Assembly (NCBI GenBank): GCA_029204225.1
Contig: CM055097.1
Coordinates: 66,098,268 to 66,162,267, forward strand
Source: Diphasiastrum complanatum
Lineage: Eukaryota; Streptophyta; Lycopodiopsida; Lycopodiales; Lycopodiaceae
Direction: 5' to 3'
Length of the DNA stretch: 64,000 bases
Shown piece by piece: positions 35,518 to 46,700 of the stretch. The notes beneath the pieces were generated by a model, which did not search any database, had not been told where the DNA came from, and worked only from the letters and a program-made list of their open reading frames with translations. Positions within the stretch are counted from its first letter, which is position 1. Each line of letters starts with the position of its first letter. Made by a program: the position numbers and the translations under genes.

Positions 35518-37810
35518 ATGGGATCTGCTGGAGCATACCTTCTAGAAGCTAGTGAGAGATTGAATTCTACAAATTATGCTATTTGGAAGGTTAGGATGGA
35601 GTCACTATTGGTGCTCCAAGACCTTTATGAGTTCTTGATTGAAGATGAAAATGAACCTCAATGTGCACAAGAGTTAGCTAGATACAAGAAGAGATCTAGG
35701 CTTGCACTTCATTGTGTGACGAAGAATGTGAGCAACGACTTGTTGAGAGCAGTATCAACATGTACTAGTGATAAAGAGGCTTAGGAGTCTTTAAAATCAA
35801 TCTATGAGTCTAGCAACACTTCTAGAGTTCTTATGCTTAGAAATCAAATTTTGCAAAGCATGAGGAGAAGTGAGGAGAGTGCACAAGATTATGTACTCAG
35901 AATCAAGTCTCTAAGTAGGGAGTTGGCTTCCATTGGAGAGAAGATTCATGATGGAGAGCTTGTACAAATTGTCCTTAATGGTCTAGGAGATGACTTTGCA
36001 AATTTGGTCCAAATTTTTGCCATCCAAGACACTTTGCCAACTATAGAAAAACTTCATAGTGTATTAGTGGCTGAAGAGTGTAGGATGCTCCACATGAAGG
36101 CAAGAATGAGTTCATTGTCTTTGCAGGATGGTGATGAGAAAGCCAATTTCTCATTCAAGGGCAAAAAGAAGACCAATGGAAAGAAGAAGCATCCAAAGGT
36201 GGCCAAATAAGAGGATGATGCATCAAGCTCAAAGGACGAGTCAAAGCAAAAATGCTTCTTTTGTGGAAAGAAGGGGCATTATGCATCTGAATGCTACAAG
36301 AGGCTAAGAGCACAAGTGGAGGAGGACAAACAAGGAAACCTTGCAAAGGAGGAGGAGGAGGATGAAGTAGATGTATTCTTGATGGCATCTACATCCTCAC
36401 CAACAAGCAATAGCAATTTAAGAGACAATTGGTGGATCGACAGTGGGGCTAGCTCCCACATGTCTTGTGAAAAGGACTTCTTCTCAACTTACACTCTTTC
36501 AATGATGCTAAAAAGTTTGTCTTTACTGCAAATGATGAAGAGTGTAGGGTAGATGGTGTTGCACCATCTCTTTGTGTCTAGAATCCTCAAAATGCATGGA
36601 TCTAGAAAATGTCCTTTATGTACCATCAATCACCAAGAATATGCTTAGTCTTGGTCTACTCTTAGAAAGTGGTTTGGATGTCCACTTTAAGCATGGTGTT
36701 TGCTTCATCTTGAAGAATGATGTTTGCATTGCAAAGGGATTAAAACATGGAAGATTGTTTAAGTTGGAAGGTAGTGTTGCTTTTGAAAAAATGAGCTTGG
36801 CAAATGAGGAGATCACTCAAGAGGAGATCTTGGAAAAGTGTGATCTTGCTTGCATTGAGGAGGAGCACCAAAAGGAGGAAGATCTTGAGGATCAGCCTCA
36901 AAGCTTGAGAGTTCCAAGGGAGTCCTCAATGACAATGGCCGAGTCATCAAATTGCATGCAAATTGTCCATTCAAGTGTGCATCTTGCAAGGGTGGTGAGC
37001 ATTGGAGAGTCTACTATCTTTGAGTTCTTGTTAGATAGTCTTAGCAGACATGGAGGGACTTGTTGCTTATCTTTAAGATCTATGGTGTTTAGTACTCTTT
37101 ATGACAAGACAATGAAATTAGATGCTTTCAAATCTCCATTTGTTGTTGATAAAGCAATTTCATTGGATAACTATTTTTGTAATAGTTTGAATAGAGTCAT
37201 AAAAGATGAAACATCATTTGTATTGGAAATCTTTGGGTCCACATGCTTTGATCATGATCATTCCAATGTAAGGACCAAAGATTATCCTATTTCAATGATA
37301 GGAATATTGGTAGTGTTTTGCTCTTCAAGTAGAGATTGTAGAATCTACTTGTTTTTCATCAAAGAAGTTGTGAATGGTGGAAATGAGATCTTTCAAGAGT
37401 GGAAGATTTGTAAACTTAAAGAAGCACCTTTGGATCAACACCTTATTCAATTCATTGATGTTTTGGAGTCAAGTCAAGTGAAGGATCAAGCACAAGGCCC
37501 GAGGACTCCAAGAAGAACCTTGAGTATCAAGATGGAGCCATCAAGGCTCAATCATATGGATCAAGCAAGGCAAGTTGTCTTTGGCAACATTATTTATGCA
37601 CTTAATATTTTAATTGATGTATCTTCAAGTGCACAAAATGCCTTGGAATCCATGGCTTGCATGATGTATAGTTTTTTAGTATGCTACATGTATATAGACA
37701 CATTTGTGGAACATCTTGTAAAGAATCCTTTAAGAGGTGGTGAAAGGTCCTTCATGGACATCATTCTGTGGAAAAAGTACAAAAAGGACCAAGAGTGGAT
37801 CCTAATCTGA
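35518..37810 (+). pseudogene. gag and altered pol remnant of the 34013 Copia
   Basis: The gag starts at ATG 35518 (MGSAGAYLL) with the UBN2-type gag body. A stop at 35782-35784 replaces a Trp-coding position of relatives and another stop falls at 36208-36210. A zinc knuckle CFFCGKKGHYASEC lies at about 36250 and protease WWIDSGASSHM at about 36430. A frame change near 36500 then opens a 412-codon frame to 37810. This frame begins like the relatives (LYVPSITKNMLSL). It then becomes highly diverged, with patches recalling the integrase C-terminal part (EIFGSTCF, NSLNRV) and the integrase-RT linker (PRTPRR, MEPSRL, YALN), and ends inside the nested LTR. Integrase DDE residues, the YVDD motif and RNase H are absent. 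It is odd that so diverged a region stays open. Confidence 0.75.
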
Positions 37811-38598
37811 TCCTCAAGAGGGATTGGTTGTCAGATTACTTGATCTATCAATCTACTTGAGATTAAGATCAATCTAGATCAATTCTAAACACAAAATCCT
37901 AACAAGAACAATCATTAATTGAAGTTAGGTGTACTTTCTGGTTTCACACGTGTGAAACACTGTCTGAGTACACACTCCAACTGGGAAATCAAGTACACAT
38001 TGATAGAACCTCAAAACAATCAAAACAAATGTAGACAAATGGAGAGAATCACTCAAAATTGCTTCCAAAACCAAGATTGGTGTCTCTCACTGATTATGGC
38101 CAAATGAGGCTCTATATATACAATAAGTGGGAGCTCGTGTTACTAATCATCCCTTTGATCCCACATGTGTGAAGGTGCTTTGTCATATGATGATTCATCA
38201 TGCAAAACTGACACTTGGACAAAACCTTCTATTTTGAGCACTTTTGGTCCATTTTCCTTCTATATGGAGATCTACTTGAAAATCTTCTAGAAGTCAAAAT
38301 TCGTCTACTTCAGCTTATTCCACACATGTGAGCTGTCCTCTACACATGGGATGTGACACCTAACCAAAGGATGTGGCTCATGCAAGCAATAGATTGATGC
38401 CATGTGTCATATGTCTAGAAAACTAGTTTTTGGCCTTTTTAGCCACTAGAACTTGAATTAAATCATATGTACAACCTATATGATTATGGTACATAACAAG
38501 TACAATATTTTCACACGTGGGAACAGGCTCCACACATGTGTTTTTATCTATATACAAGATTTTTGGCCTCTACCAAGCTTATTTTTGCATTTTTCACA
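37767..38598 (-). mobile_element. solo LTR nested in the 34013 Copia
   Basis: 832 bp of the same family as 30076-30917. It starts TGTGGAAAAAG and ends TTTTTCACA. The target ATTC(T) is on both sides (37763-37767 and 38599-38603), with the T shared by LTR and target on the left. Host pol wording resumes directly after it. It carries the full 14-bp palindrome at 37943-37956 and a variant at 38511-38524. Confidence 0.75.
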
Positions 38599-38715
38599 AT
38601 TCTCTATTGGAGTCTCAAAAGTTCCTTGTTTCTAGCTAGATTTTTTAACACTTCTAAAAGCTTTCATTCATCTATCAAGAGAGTTGTAAATAGATCAAGT
38701 AACTTTGAGGAGGAG

Positions 38716-39414
38716 TGTGAAGAATTGCCAACAATTGACAAATCTAGCTTGATCAAAAACCATGTAGAATAGTGTAAATTGTGTACACAATGGGTCCCAC
38801 ACATGTGAGGCCATGATGCCACGTGGGAAACCCATCCTAATGTAGGTTAGGTCAAGTCAAGAGAGTTGGTCATGTCTATTTGGTGGTCATCCCTACTTTA
38901 TAGGACGTACACCTAAGTTTAAGGTGAAAATTTGACCAACTAGCTACCTACCAAGCATAACTCTAGGATCTAGGCTAGCTTTTCATTTTAGGGCAAGAAG
39001 GGTGAGTTAACTTCCTTATTACATGTTGGAAATCCACCTAACTTCAAGAAGGAAGTCGAATTTGCTATGTATTCCAAGCTCCCATAGTGAGAAGATAGAA
39101 AATTTTTGGAGCTCATTGGCAATCTCAAGCTAGTTCACTATGTACATTGAGTTTTTATGATCCAAATGAAACCAAATCAATTTCTACTTGTTTCTCAGGT
39201 TGAAGGCCATACTACAACCTGTAGTACACACGTGTGGGCTCACATTTCAATGTTTATCAATGCTTTTTATTGTTAATCTTGTTGTTTGTCAAATTGTCCT
39301 TCTAGATCAACTTTTTTGTGTCTAGTTTTTTGATAGATTGTTAAGCAAGCATCCAATCACTCTTGTGGATCTTTTGTAGATCCATTTACGGTCCTAAAGT
39401 ACAGTACTTTCACA
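38716..39414 (+). repeat. 3' LTR of the 34013 Copia
   Basis: It begins TGTGAAGAATTG after the polypurine tract and ends TTTCACA before CTATA. It retains CACACGTGTG at 39227-39236. Confidence 0.9.
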
Positions 39415-39419
39415 CTATA

Positions 39420-41563
39420 GAGCGGCATTACTAGATGATCCCTGAACAGGTAGGTTCCAAGTGACCAATTTTGGATCACAGGCATCCACAAGTCCTTCCT
39501 AACCCCCAAGGATGTGAAAAGCACAAAAAGATTAGCATTCATGAAGGAAGTTACAAGAGACATCATCCAACAATGAAGAGCAAAACGGGGGCTTTACTAA
39601 ATGTCATAGTGCCGAGGGACCGGCACTACTTCAGGTCGGAGCCCTGTTGGGGGTATTCTCATGTAAATAAATAAATTAGCTGAAAGTAGTAGAAATAAGT
39701 TGCGAGGGTTGTGGCTTCCTACGCATATAATTCCATAGCCTAATGAGCACTTGTAAATAAATTATTTTTGAATCAACTAGACTTTGGGCAATGTAAATAA
39801 AATAATATTAGAAGGCTAAAGTTTAAGTTAAACTTAAGTTCCTAAGTTTTGTAATTAGTCAAAAGCCAAATGGTGGTAGGTGGGGTGTGTTTTTTTGTGC
39901 CACATAGATTAGTTTGTGTTTCTTTTGAATTGTGTAGATTTCAGTCCCACCTTCTTGCAAGTAGCCAATAGGAAGCAAGGGGCAAGGTCCACCCCAAAGA
40001 TAAAAAGGCACCTATTGTACACCATAGCTATCTCTAACTAATTCTAGTTCTCTTTTTAGTTGCTTTAGCTTTTTTAGTGTGTTTTAGGTGGATTTGGGGG
40101 TAGATTAGACTTGTTTTGCATGTTTTCTTGTGATTGGACTGTTCTAAGCTAGCGGAGGAGGTGTGGACTGGTAGTGGAGATCTAAAACAGCCTCTAAGGG
40201 TTTGACAACCCATCACAAACATCAAAAATGCCAAAAAAATGTTCAAATCTATTTTTGGAGGGAAAACGTGGCCAAAAACCGTTTTAGACCTTATTTTTCA
40301 AAAACCAATAGGAACTAACCTTTGCATGAGTTTAGGCTTCAAGCAAGAGGTGGATCTACATCTACATCTCAAGTTGATGGAGATGAGGCTTTCAATAAAG
40401 GCCTGAATAGTGGTATTACTATTTTTGGCAAGTAGATAAGTGGATGAGGTCGTGTTTGGACCATTCTAATTGGCTAATTTTGTTACGTTGCATTTGGACT
40501 AGTATTTCTAGGTTGTTGGTTAAGTACCTAGAAGTTGCCATTTTATGACATACTTAGGGAAAGTGGCTAAATGACATATTGGCTATTATAAATAGTTGTA
40601 CCTGCGTGGAAAACAGATCATTGTTTTCTCTTATGATGTGGAGAATTCATCTTTGTTGATTCTATGTCCATCTCTTATGGTTTTCTCACGATACTAAGGG
40701 AATTGAGACTCTTGCAACATTTGTTCTGAATTTCAAAAACTCGCTTTTGTCTTGGTGCCATCTGAACAATATTTGGTCAAACCAATCATTCCAAGTGAGA
40801 AATTAGAATGGCCATCAAGGAATTTGTTGGTCACCTTCAAAGAAATTGAACACAACAACAAGAATCAATCAGAGCACATGATAGAGAAAATGTTTTAAAT
40901 TAGAGTCATCTTCAAAGCAAGCCATTTCAAGATAAAGATGTTTGGTCTAAAGCAAGCTTACATAAAGGTCTTTGGAAAATGCAAAAATGAAGAAGAAGCT
41001 AAGGTAAGTACTAAAAAAATTGGTATTTCTTGCTTGCAAACACAAATACTGATTACCACAAGAATCGTCGAAAAGTAACAATATAAAAGGTAATATCCTA
41101 TGTGATTGTAAGGCCAATAAAAATCGATTAGTAAAATATTGAAGGAGCAATTAATTTATACACTTTGTTGCTTTAACAATCAAACATTGCTACTAGGATA
41201 AAATTGGAATTAATTTTGATATTTTAAAGGAGGAACACAACAAAATTGAGCCTCACAAATGTGGATCGCATTGTTTTGAAAACTCCTCCATGTCTGTAGC
41301 GTGACATATATATTGAAATGAGAAATCAAATCAGTATCACAATGTCAGAATATTCAAAAAATTGAACAATGAACTTGTGAGTTTTGAGCTACAGCAAGCA
41401 CTACTTGATTGTAAATTTTAATAGAGGGCAAGATTGAGAATATTTCCTCTATTGATTGAAGGTATTGGCCTTCATCTCATTGTTAAGTGATTAATTCCTA
41501 TGTTGGATTCTTTCAAATTATAGCAACTTGATAGAGTCATACTTTGACTAAAATGATAGTACA
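39420..41563. other. non-coding between two Copia elements
   Basis: The first 250 bp continue the split target of the 34013 insertion. Beyond about 39680 the sequence is AT-rich with only short frames (40034-40246, 40947-41150) and no recognised family. Confidence 0.45.
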
Positions 41564-41941
41564 TTGGTGTCAACCTCTTGCACAATTGATAATCTTATCA
41601 ACAAGATAAAAAATATCAATTTTGGATCATCCTTGGCATTGGATGAAGATCTAGTTGATGATCTTATTGACGAGTTCACTAGTGACTACACACCGAGTAA
41701 TGTGGAGGTTATGCATATTTCCATGTCTCATATATCCACTCACTCCACTAGGCTTGACATTGATCCTGCTTGCATGGATTTTGATCTTTTCATAGTGTCA
41801 TCACACATATATTGTATCCAATCCACAACACCTTGTGAAAATCCTATCAAAAGGTCTATCCATCTCATGAAGTCACCACATACAGACACTCAACATAAAT
41901 TATACAGATCCTTCTATCTTAGCTACTCCATTAAAAAAAAG
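41564..41941 (+). CDS. unrecognised open frame cut by the 41942 Copia
   Basis: 126 codons are open from 41564 right up to the Copia insertion point. The protein begins MVSTSCTIDNLINKIK and has an acidic DEDLVDDLIDEF stretch. No domain was recognised. On the other side of the insertion another unrecognised frame starts near 48383, followed at 48853 by Ty3/gypsy reverse transcriptase, so both may belong to the upstream part of that old element. The two frames do not join directly: the reading frame differs at the A-run. Confidence 0.25.
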
Positions 41942-42596
41942 TGTGAAAATTGTCAACATTTCCTAGCTAGTTTGAGGCCTAAATTGGCTAAAATTGTAAA
42001 TAGTTTTGGTTCTGGAGTTTCACACGTGTGAACCAGGCCACAATGTTTTTATTTACTGTATTTTTTCAGTATGATGAAGTGTCAAACTTCATACCCTTCA
42101 AAATGAGACCATTTTGATGTATTTTGGTCATATAAGCCATTTTTAGCTATTTTTCCTATATAGGGAATATCTAGGGTCAAGTACCTTCTAGAGAGAGGAG
42201 AGAGAGTCATCTTCCTCATCCATAAATAGTAGGGAAGTCGTGGAGAACAGGTTGGAGAAACCTTTTGTATGCTTCATTGAGATCAATAGATCATTGTCAT
42301 TGTTTCTTCCTCCATTGAGAGCATTGTTGTGTGTATTGTCTTCAAGCTATTGTGTATGATCTTAGGTGCTTTCCAAAAGTGATAGGCTGATGTATTATGG
42401 ACTGTATAATGCTATTTTGGGCCGCACTTGATGTTTATGGAAGTTTCCATTTGTGATAAATGCTTTTTGATCAAGTTCTTTGCATTCTAGGTAGCATAGA
42501 ATGTGTTGCCAATTCCTAGCTTATGTAGTTTGGAGTGCAAGCATTCAAGCCAATGATCTTGGAGTTTAGATCCACTTAGGATCTGTATTTTTCACA
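41942..42596 (+). repeat. 5' LTR of the intact Copia
   Basis: 655 bp, begins TGTGAAAATTGTC and ends TTTTTCACA. It contains the palindrome TTCACACGTGTGAA at 42019-42032 and a CTATATAG TATA-like box at 42166-42173. Confidence 0.97.
42166..42173 (+). promoter_or_regulatory. TATA-like box in the intact Copia 5' LTR
   Basis: CTATATAG about 225 bp into the LTR, suited to start the genomic RNA within the LTR. The same sequence is in the 3' LTR at about 47931-47940. Confidence 0.55.
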
Positions 42597-42609
42597 TGGT
42601 ATCAGAGCT
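42597..42609 (+). other. primer-binding site, initiator tRNA-Met
   Basis: TGGTATCAGAGCT directly follows the 5' LTR. This is the usual plant initiator-Met primer site that starts minus-strand cDNA synthesis. Confidence 0.9.
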
Positions 42610-42879
42610 GGTTGGCTTCTATTTACAGTAAGTATTCCATTTTTGGTGATATTTGGATGTTTGATCAAGTTCTAGCATGATTTTGCATTGCTTTGTTGAT
42701 CAAATCTTACTAACCTTTGTTTTGTGAGTTGAACTTGTGGATCAAAAGCATATTTCAGGTCTATTGAAGATCAGAGGCTGAAAAGAAACTATTTTGGATC
42801 AGATCATAACACCTAATCATTTGTGATTGTGAGGCTTGTGCATATTCAATACTAACAATGTTCTTTTCAATCCTATTGT

Positions 42880-43570
42880 TGACAATCTCCATTCTTGGAT
42901 GAACACTCTCCTTAAGTGGATGAAACTTCTCCTTAAGTGGATGACAAATGCTCTTTTGAGTGAGTTGTAATTCTCCTAAAGGCTGAGCAAAGCTCCCATT
43001 TGGATGAAAGATCCCCTTTTTTGGGTGAACATATTGTAAGCTCCATTGTGAAGAGCATATTGTAAAGATTGTCATCAATTTTGGCATAAATTTTGGTGTA
43101 CTTTGTTGAGCATGTAAGTAACTCTCCTTATGTAATTTGATTGGAGCATTTGCTGGAAGGTGTTAACCATTATGGAAGTGTGTTTTCAGGTTCTTAACAG
43201 GTTGAGGAACATTCTCATGTGAAGTGATCTTAGATCTACATCTAAACACCAAGATTTGACAAGATAGTGAAGCTAGTCTTGTGATTCACTAAGTGTGCTC
43301 ATTCATTCACCTCTAAATCTTGTATTTATCACTTGCTGGAGTTTATAAACTTTTAGAAGTGTGGTTTACATGTGGTTTTACAGGTTGAATCAATATCTTA
43401 GTGTGTTGATCATATGTTGATCAAGTTTGTTCATTACTAGGTAATCTTGGCATCCTAGTTTTGGGTATTTTCTAAGAATGCAAGTAACTCTTCACACCAT
43501 AACTTGATTTGGTCACTTGCTGGAAAGTTTGAGAGCTTAAGCAAGAGTGTGTTCAGGTTGGTTTGATTTT
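42880..43570. repeat. imperfect repeats in the intact Copia leader
   Basis: Short CTCCTTAAGTGGATGAA-type units sit near 42905-42950. A longer unit with CACTTGCTGGA, then AAGTGTG, then CAGGTTG recurs near 43130-43195, 43315-43385 and 43500-43565. The leader is about 1.17 kb long. Confidence 0.6.
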
Positions 43571-43768
43571 GTAATCCATTCTTAGTGTGTGCAAAGTGTT
43601 GCATGTGTTTCAATCTTCCTTTCTATGCTTGGAAACCATCTAGGTTCAAGATAGAAGTGTTTTAGGGTCCTAAATCTTCATAGATCTCTTTATCTATCAT
43701 TTGTTGAGAGAAAAGTGAGTGCTAAGTGCTTTAGGACAGAACCTAAAAGTTGAAGAAACATTAGAATC

Positions 43769-46700
43769 ATGGCTTCCAATGGTGGGATCATGCTAGAGTC
43801 TAGTGAAAGGTTGAGTTCATCAAACTACTCTACTTGGAAAGTGAGGATGGAGTCCTTACTTGAGTTGAATGAACTCATGGACATAGTTGCAAAAATTGAA
43901 GAGAGACCTCTCACACTTCAAGAGCAACAAAGGTTTGATAAGAAGGCCAAAAGGGCTCTTCATATCATTAAAATGAATGTTACAAATGAACTTCTCAAGG
44001 AAGTTGGAAAGTGTCAAAGTGCAAGTGAGGCATGGAATGCCTTAAAGAAGCTCTTTGAATCAAAGTCCACATCTAGGGTATTGACCCTAAGGAGACAAAT
44101 ATTTTCTAGTAGGCAAAGAGAGGGTGAAAGTGCTCATGCATTTATCTTGAGAGTTAAGTCCCTAAGTGATGATTTAGCATGCATTGATGAGAACATAAAA
44201 GATGGTGAAATAGTCCAAGTTATGTTGAATGGTTTGCTAAATGAACATGCTAACCTTGTGCAAAGTTTTGCCATTCAAAGAGTCTTGCCAAGTGTGGTTG
44301 ACTTGCAAGAAATCATATTGGCTGAAGAACATAGGTTGCAATCAAAGCTTGATGGTGCATCCTTGCAAGGTGGAGGTGAAGAGGCTTTCTTCACAAAAGG
44401 CAAATTCAAGGGCAAAGGTAAAGGCAAAGGGAAATGGTCCAAAGGTGGTAACTTTGATCATGATGATCACTCTTCCTCTTCCTCTTCTACTAAGAACAAT
44501 AAGTCAAAGTTCAAGTGCTTTTATTGTGGGATAAAAGGTCATTTTGCAAATGAATGTTATAAGAAGAAAAGAGAGCAAGGAGAGAGGCAAGGAAATCTTA
44601 CAATAGATGAGGAAGAACATAACACATGTGAATCACTTGTTATGACTTCAAGTTTGTTAGCCAACATAGATGATAATGATCCTTGGTGGATTGATAGTGG
44701 AGCCTCATCTCACATGACAAGACATAAGGAATACTTTACATCCTTATTGTCTTATGAGGGAGAAGGTAACATCATCTACACTGCAAATGATGGTCAATGT
44801 GACATCAAAGGCATAGGCACTATTCCTATTTCCCTTTCAACAAATAGGAAAGCAAATCTTGAAAATGTTTTGTACATTCCTTCAATCACTAAGAATTTGC
44901 TTAGTGTAAGTCAAATGATTGACAAAGGACTTGATGTGGAGTTCATTGGAGATGCATGTTTGATAAGTAAATGTGGATCCTTGATTGCTCAAGGTAGGAG
45001 GCATGGTAAACTTTTCAAGCTTGATGCATGTGTGATCTCTAATCATGAAGGATGTATGGCTAGGGAGCAATTGACAAACCAAGAAGTTTGGCACAAGAGG
45101 TTGGGCCATCCCAACTTCAAATCTTTGGAGGTAATGGCAAAGAAAGAGCTTGTTCTTGGTCTCCCTAAAAGTCTTGTTGCAAACAATAGTGTTTGTGAAC
45201 ATTGTGCCTTGTCCAAATCTCATAGACTTGCTTATTCTAGATCTACTTCTAGATCTAAAGAAGCTTTTCAACTTGTGCATTCTGATATTCATTCTTCTAG
45301 TACAACTAGCAATGGTGGGGCAAAGATGTATGCAACTTTCATTGATGACTTTAGTAGGTATACTTGGATCTATCTTCTTAAAAGTAAGGATGAAGTGTTT
45401 GCTGCATTTGTCAAGTTCAAGAATGAAATGGAAAACCAATTCAATACAAAGATCAAATGCTTAAGATCTGATAATGGAGGGGAATACACCTCAAATAGGT
45501 TCAAAGACTTTTGTATAGCACATGGGATTAAGAGGGAGATGTCTAGTCCTAGGACTCCACAACAGAATGGAGTGGCCGAGAGGAAGAATAAAACCCTTTG
45601 TGAATGTGCCAAGGCAATGAGACTACATGCTAATCTTGCTAAGTCTTTTTGGGGGGAAGCTTTAGCATGTGCTAACTATCTATGTAATAGATGGACAAGT
45701 GCTTCCTTGGATGGTAAAACTCCTCATGAGGTTCTTTATGGTAGAAGGCCGAGTGTCAAGCATTGTAGGATCTTTGGATGTACATGTTTTGTCAATATCA
45801 CACTTGATGATAGAACTAAAGAAGATCCTTCATCAAAGAAGGGTGTGTTTGTTGGCTATAGTGAAGTAAGCAAGGCTTACAAAGTGTACATTCCTTCTAC
45901 AAAGAAAGTTGTCATAAGTAGGGATGTCATCTTTCATGAAGAGAATGTTTCCAATGTTGTTGATGTTGATGTTGATGTGCCTACTAATCATCATGATGTG
46001 CAAGATGTCTTGGATGAAGATGGAGATGCCACTCCAAAGCAAACTTCAAGGAAGACTCAAAGGCAAAGGGCTAAGCCATCAAGGCTAACCTATGATGAAA
46101 AAGGAAAGCAAGTGGTGGACAACTCTAACTTTGCTTTTCTTACCTCTTTTGATGAACCAACTTGTGTAGGTGAAGCAATTCAAAAGAAGGAATGGATCCA
46201 AGCCATGGATCATGAGCATCAAGCACTCATCAAAAGCAACACATGGAGGTTGGTAAAGCTTCCAAAGGACAAGAAGGCAATTGGTTGTAAGTGGATCTTC
46301 AAGATCAAGACAAATCAAGATGGATCAATCAACAAGTACAAGGCAAGGTTGGTGGCAAAGGGGTATGCTCAAGAATATGGTATTGACTATGATGAGACCT
46401 TTGCACCCGTGGCAAAGATGGTAACTATTCGAATCCTAATCTCTCTTGCAACTCTTTATGATTGGGATATGTGGCAAATGGATGTTACTAATGCCTTCTT
46501 GAATGGTGATCTTGAAGAAGATATTTACATGGAGCAACCCGAGGGCTATGTTTCACATGATGAGCCTAATCATGTGTGCTATCTCCAAAAGAGTTTGTAT
46601 GGGCTAAAGCAAGCACCAAGGAGTTGGTATGCTAAGCTCAATTCCTTCTTACTTTCTCAAAACTTTGTTATGAGTGAGTATGATCATTCTCTCTACTTTA

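Larger units (their letters stand above)
34013..39414 (+). mobile_element. non-autonomous Copia derivative, target duplication CTATA
   Basis: LTRs 34013-34713 (701 bp) and 38716-39414 (699 bp), CTATA on both sides (34008-34012, 39415-39419). Primer site TGGTATCAGAGCC at 34714 and polypurine tract TTGAGGAGGAG at 38705-38715. The interior lacks the catalytic integrase core and the reverse transcriptase and holds a nested solo LTR at 37767-38598. The first base of the left LTR is C rather than T. With intact ends and primer site it could have been copied using enzymes from a relative. Confidence 0.9.

Noticed and set aside
36155-36388. Minus-strand Pro-rich frame
   Set aside because: Antisense of the zinc-knuckle region of the 34013 Copia.
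44882-45612. Minus-strand frames of 185 and 80 codons within the intact Copia
   Set aside because: Antisense shadows of the integrase coding region.
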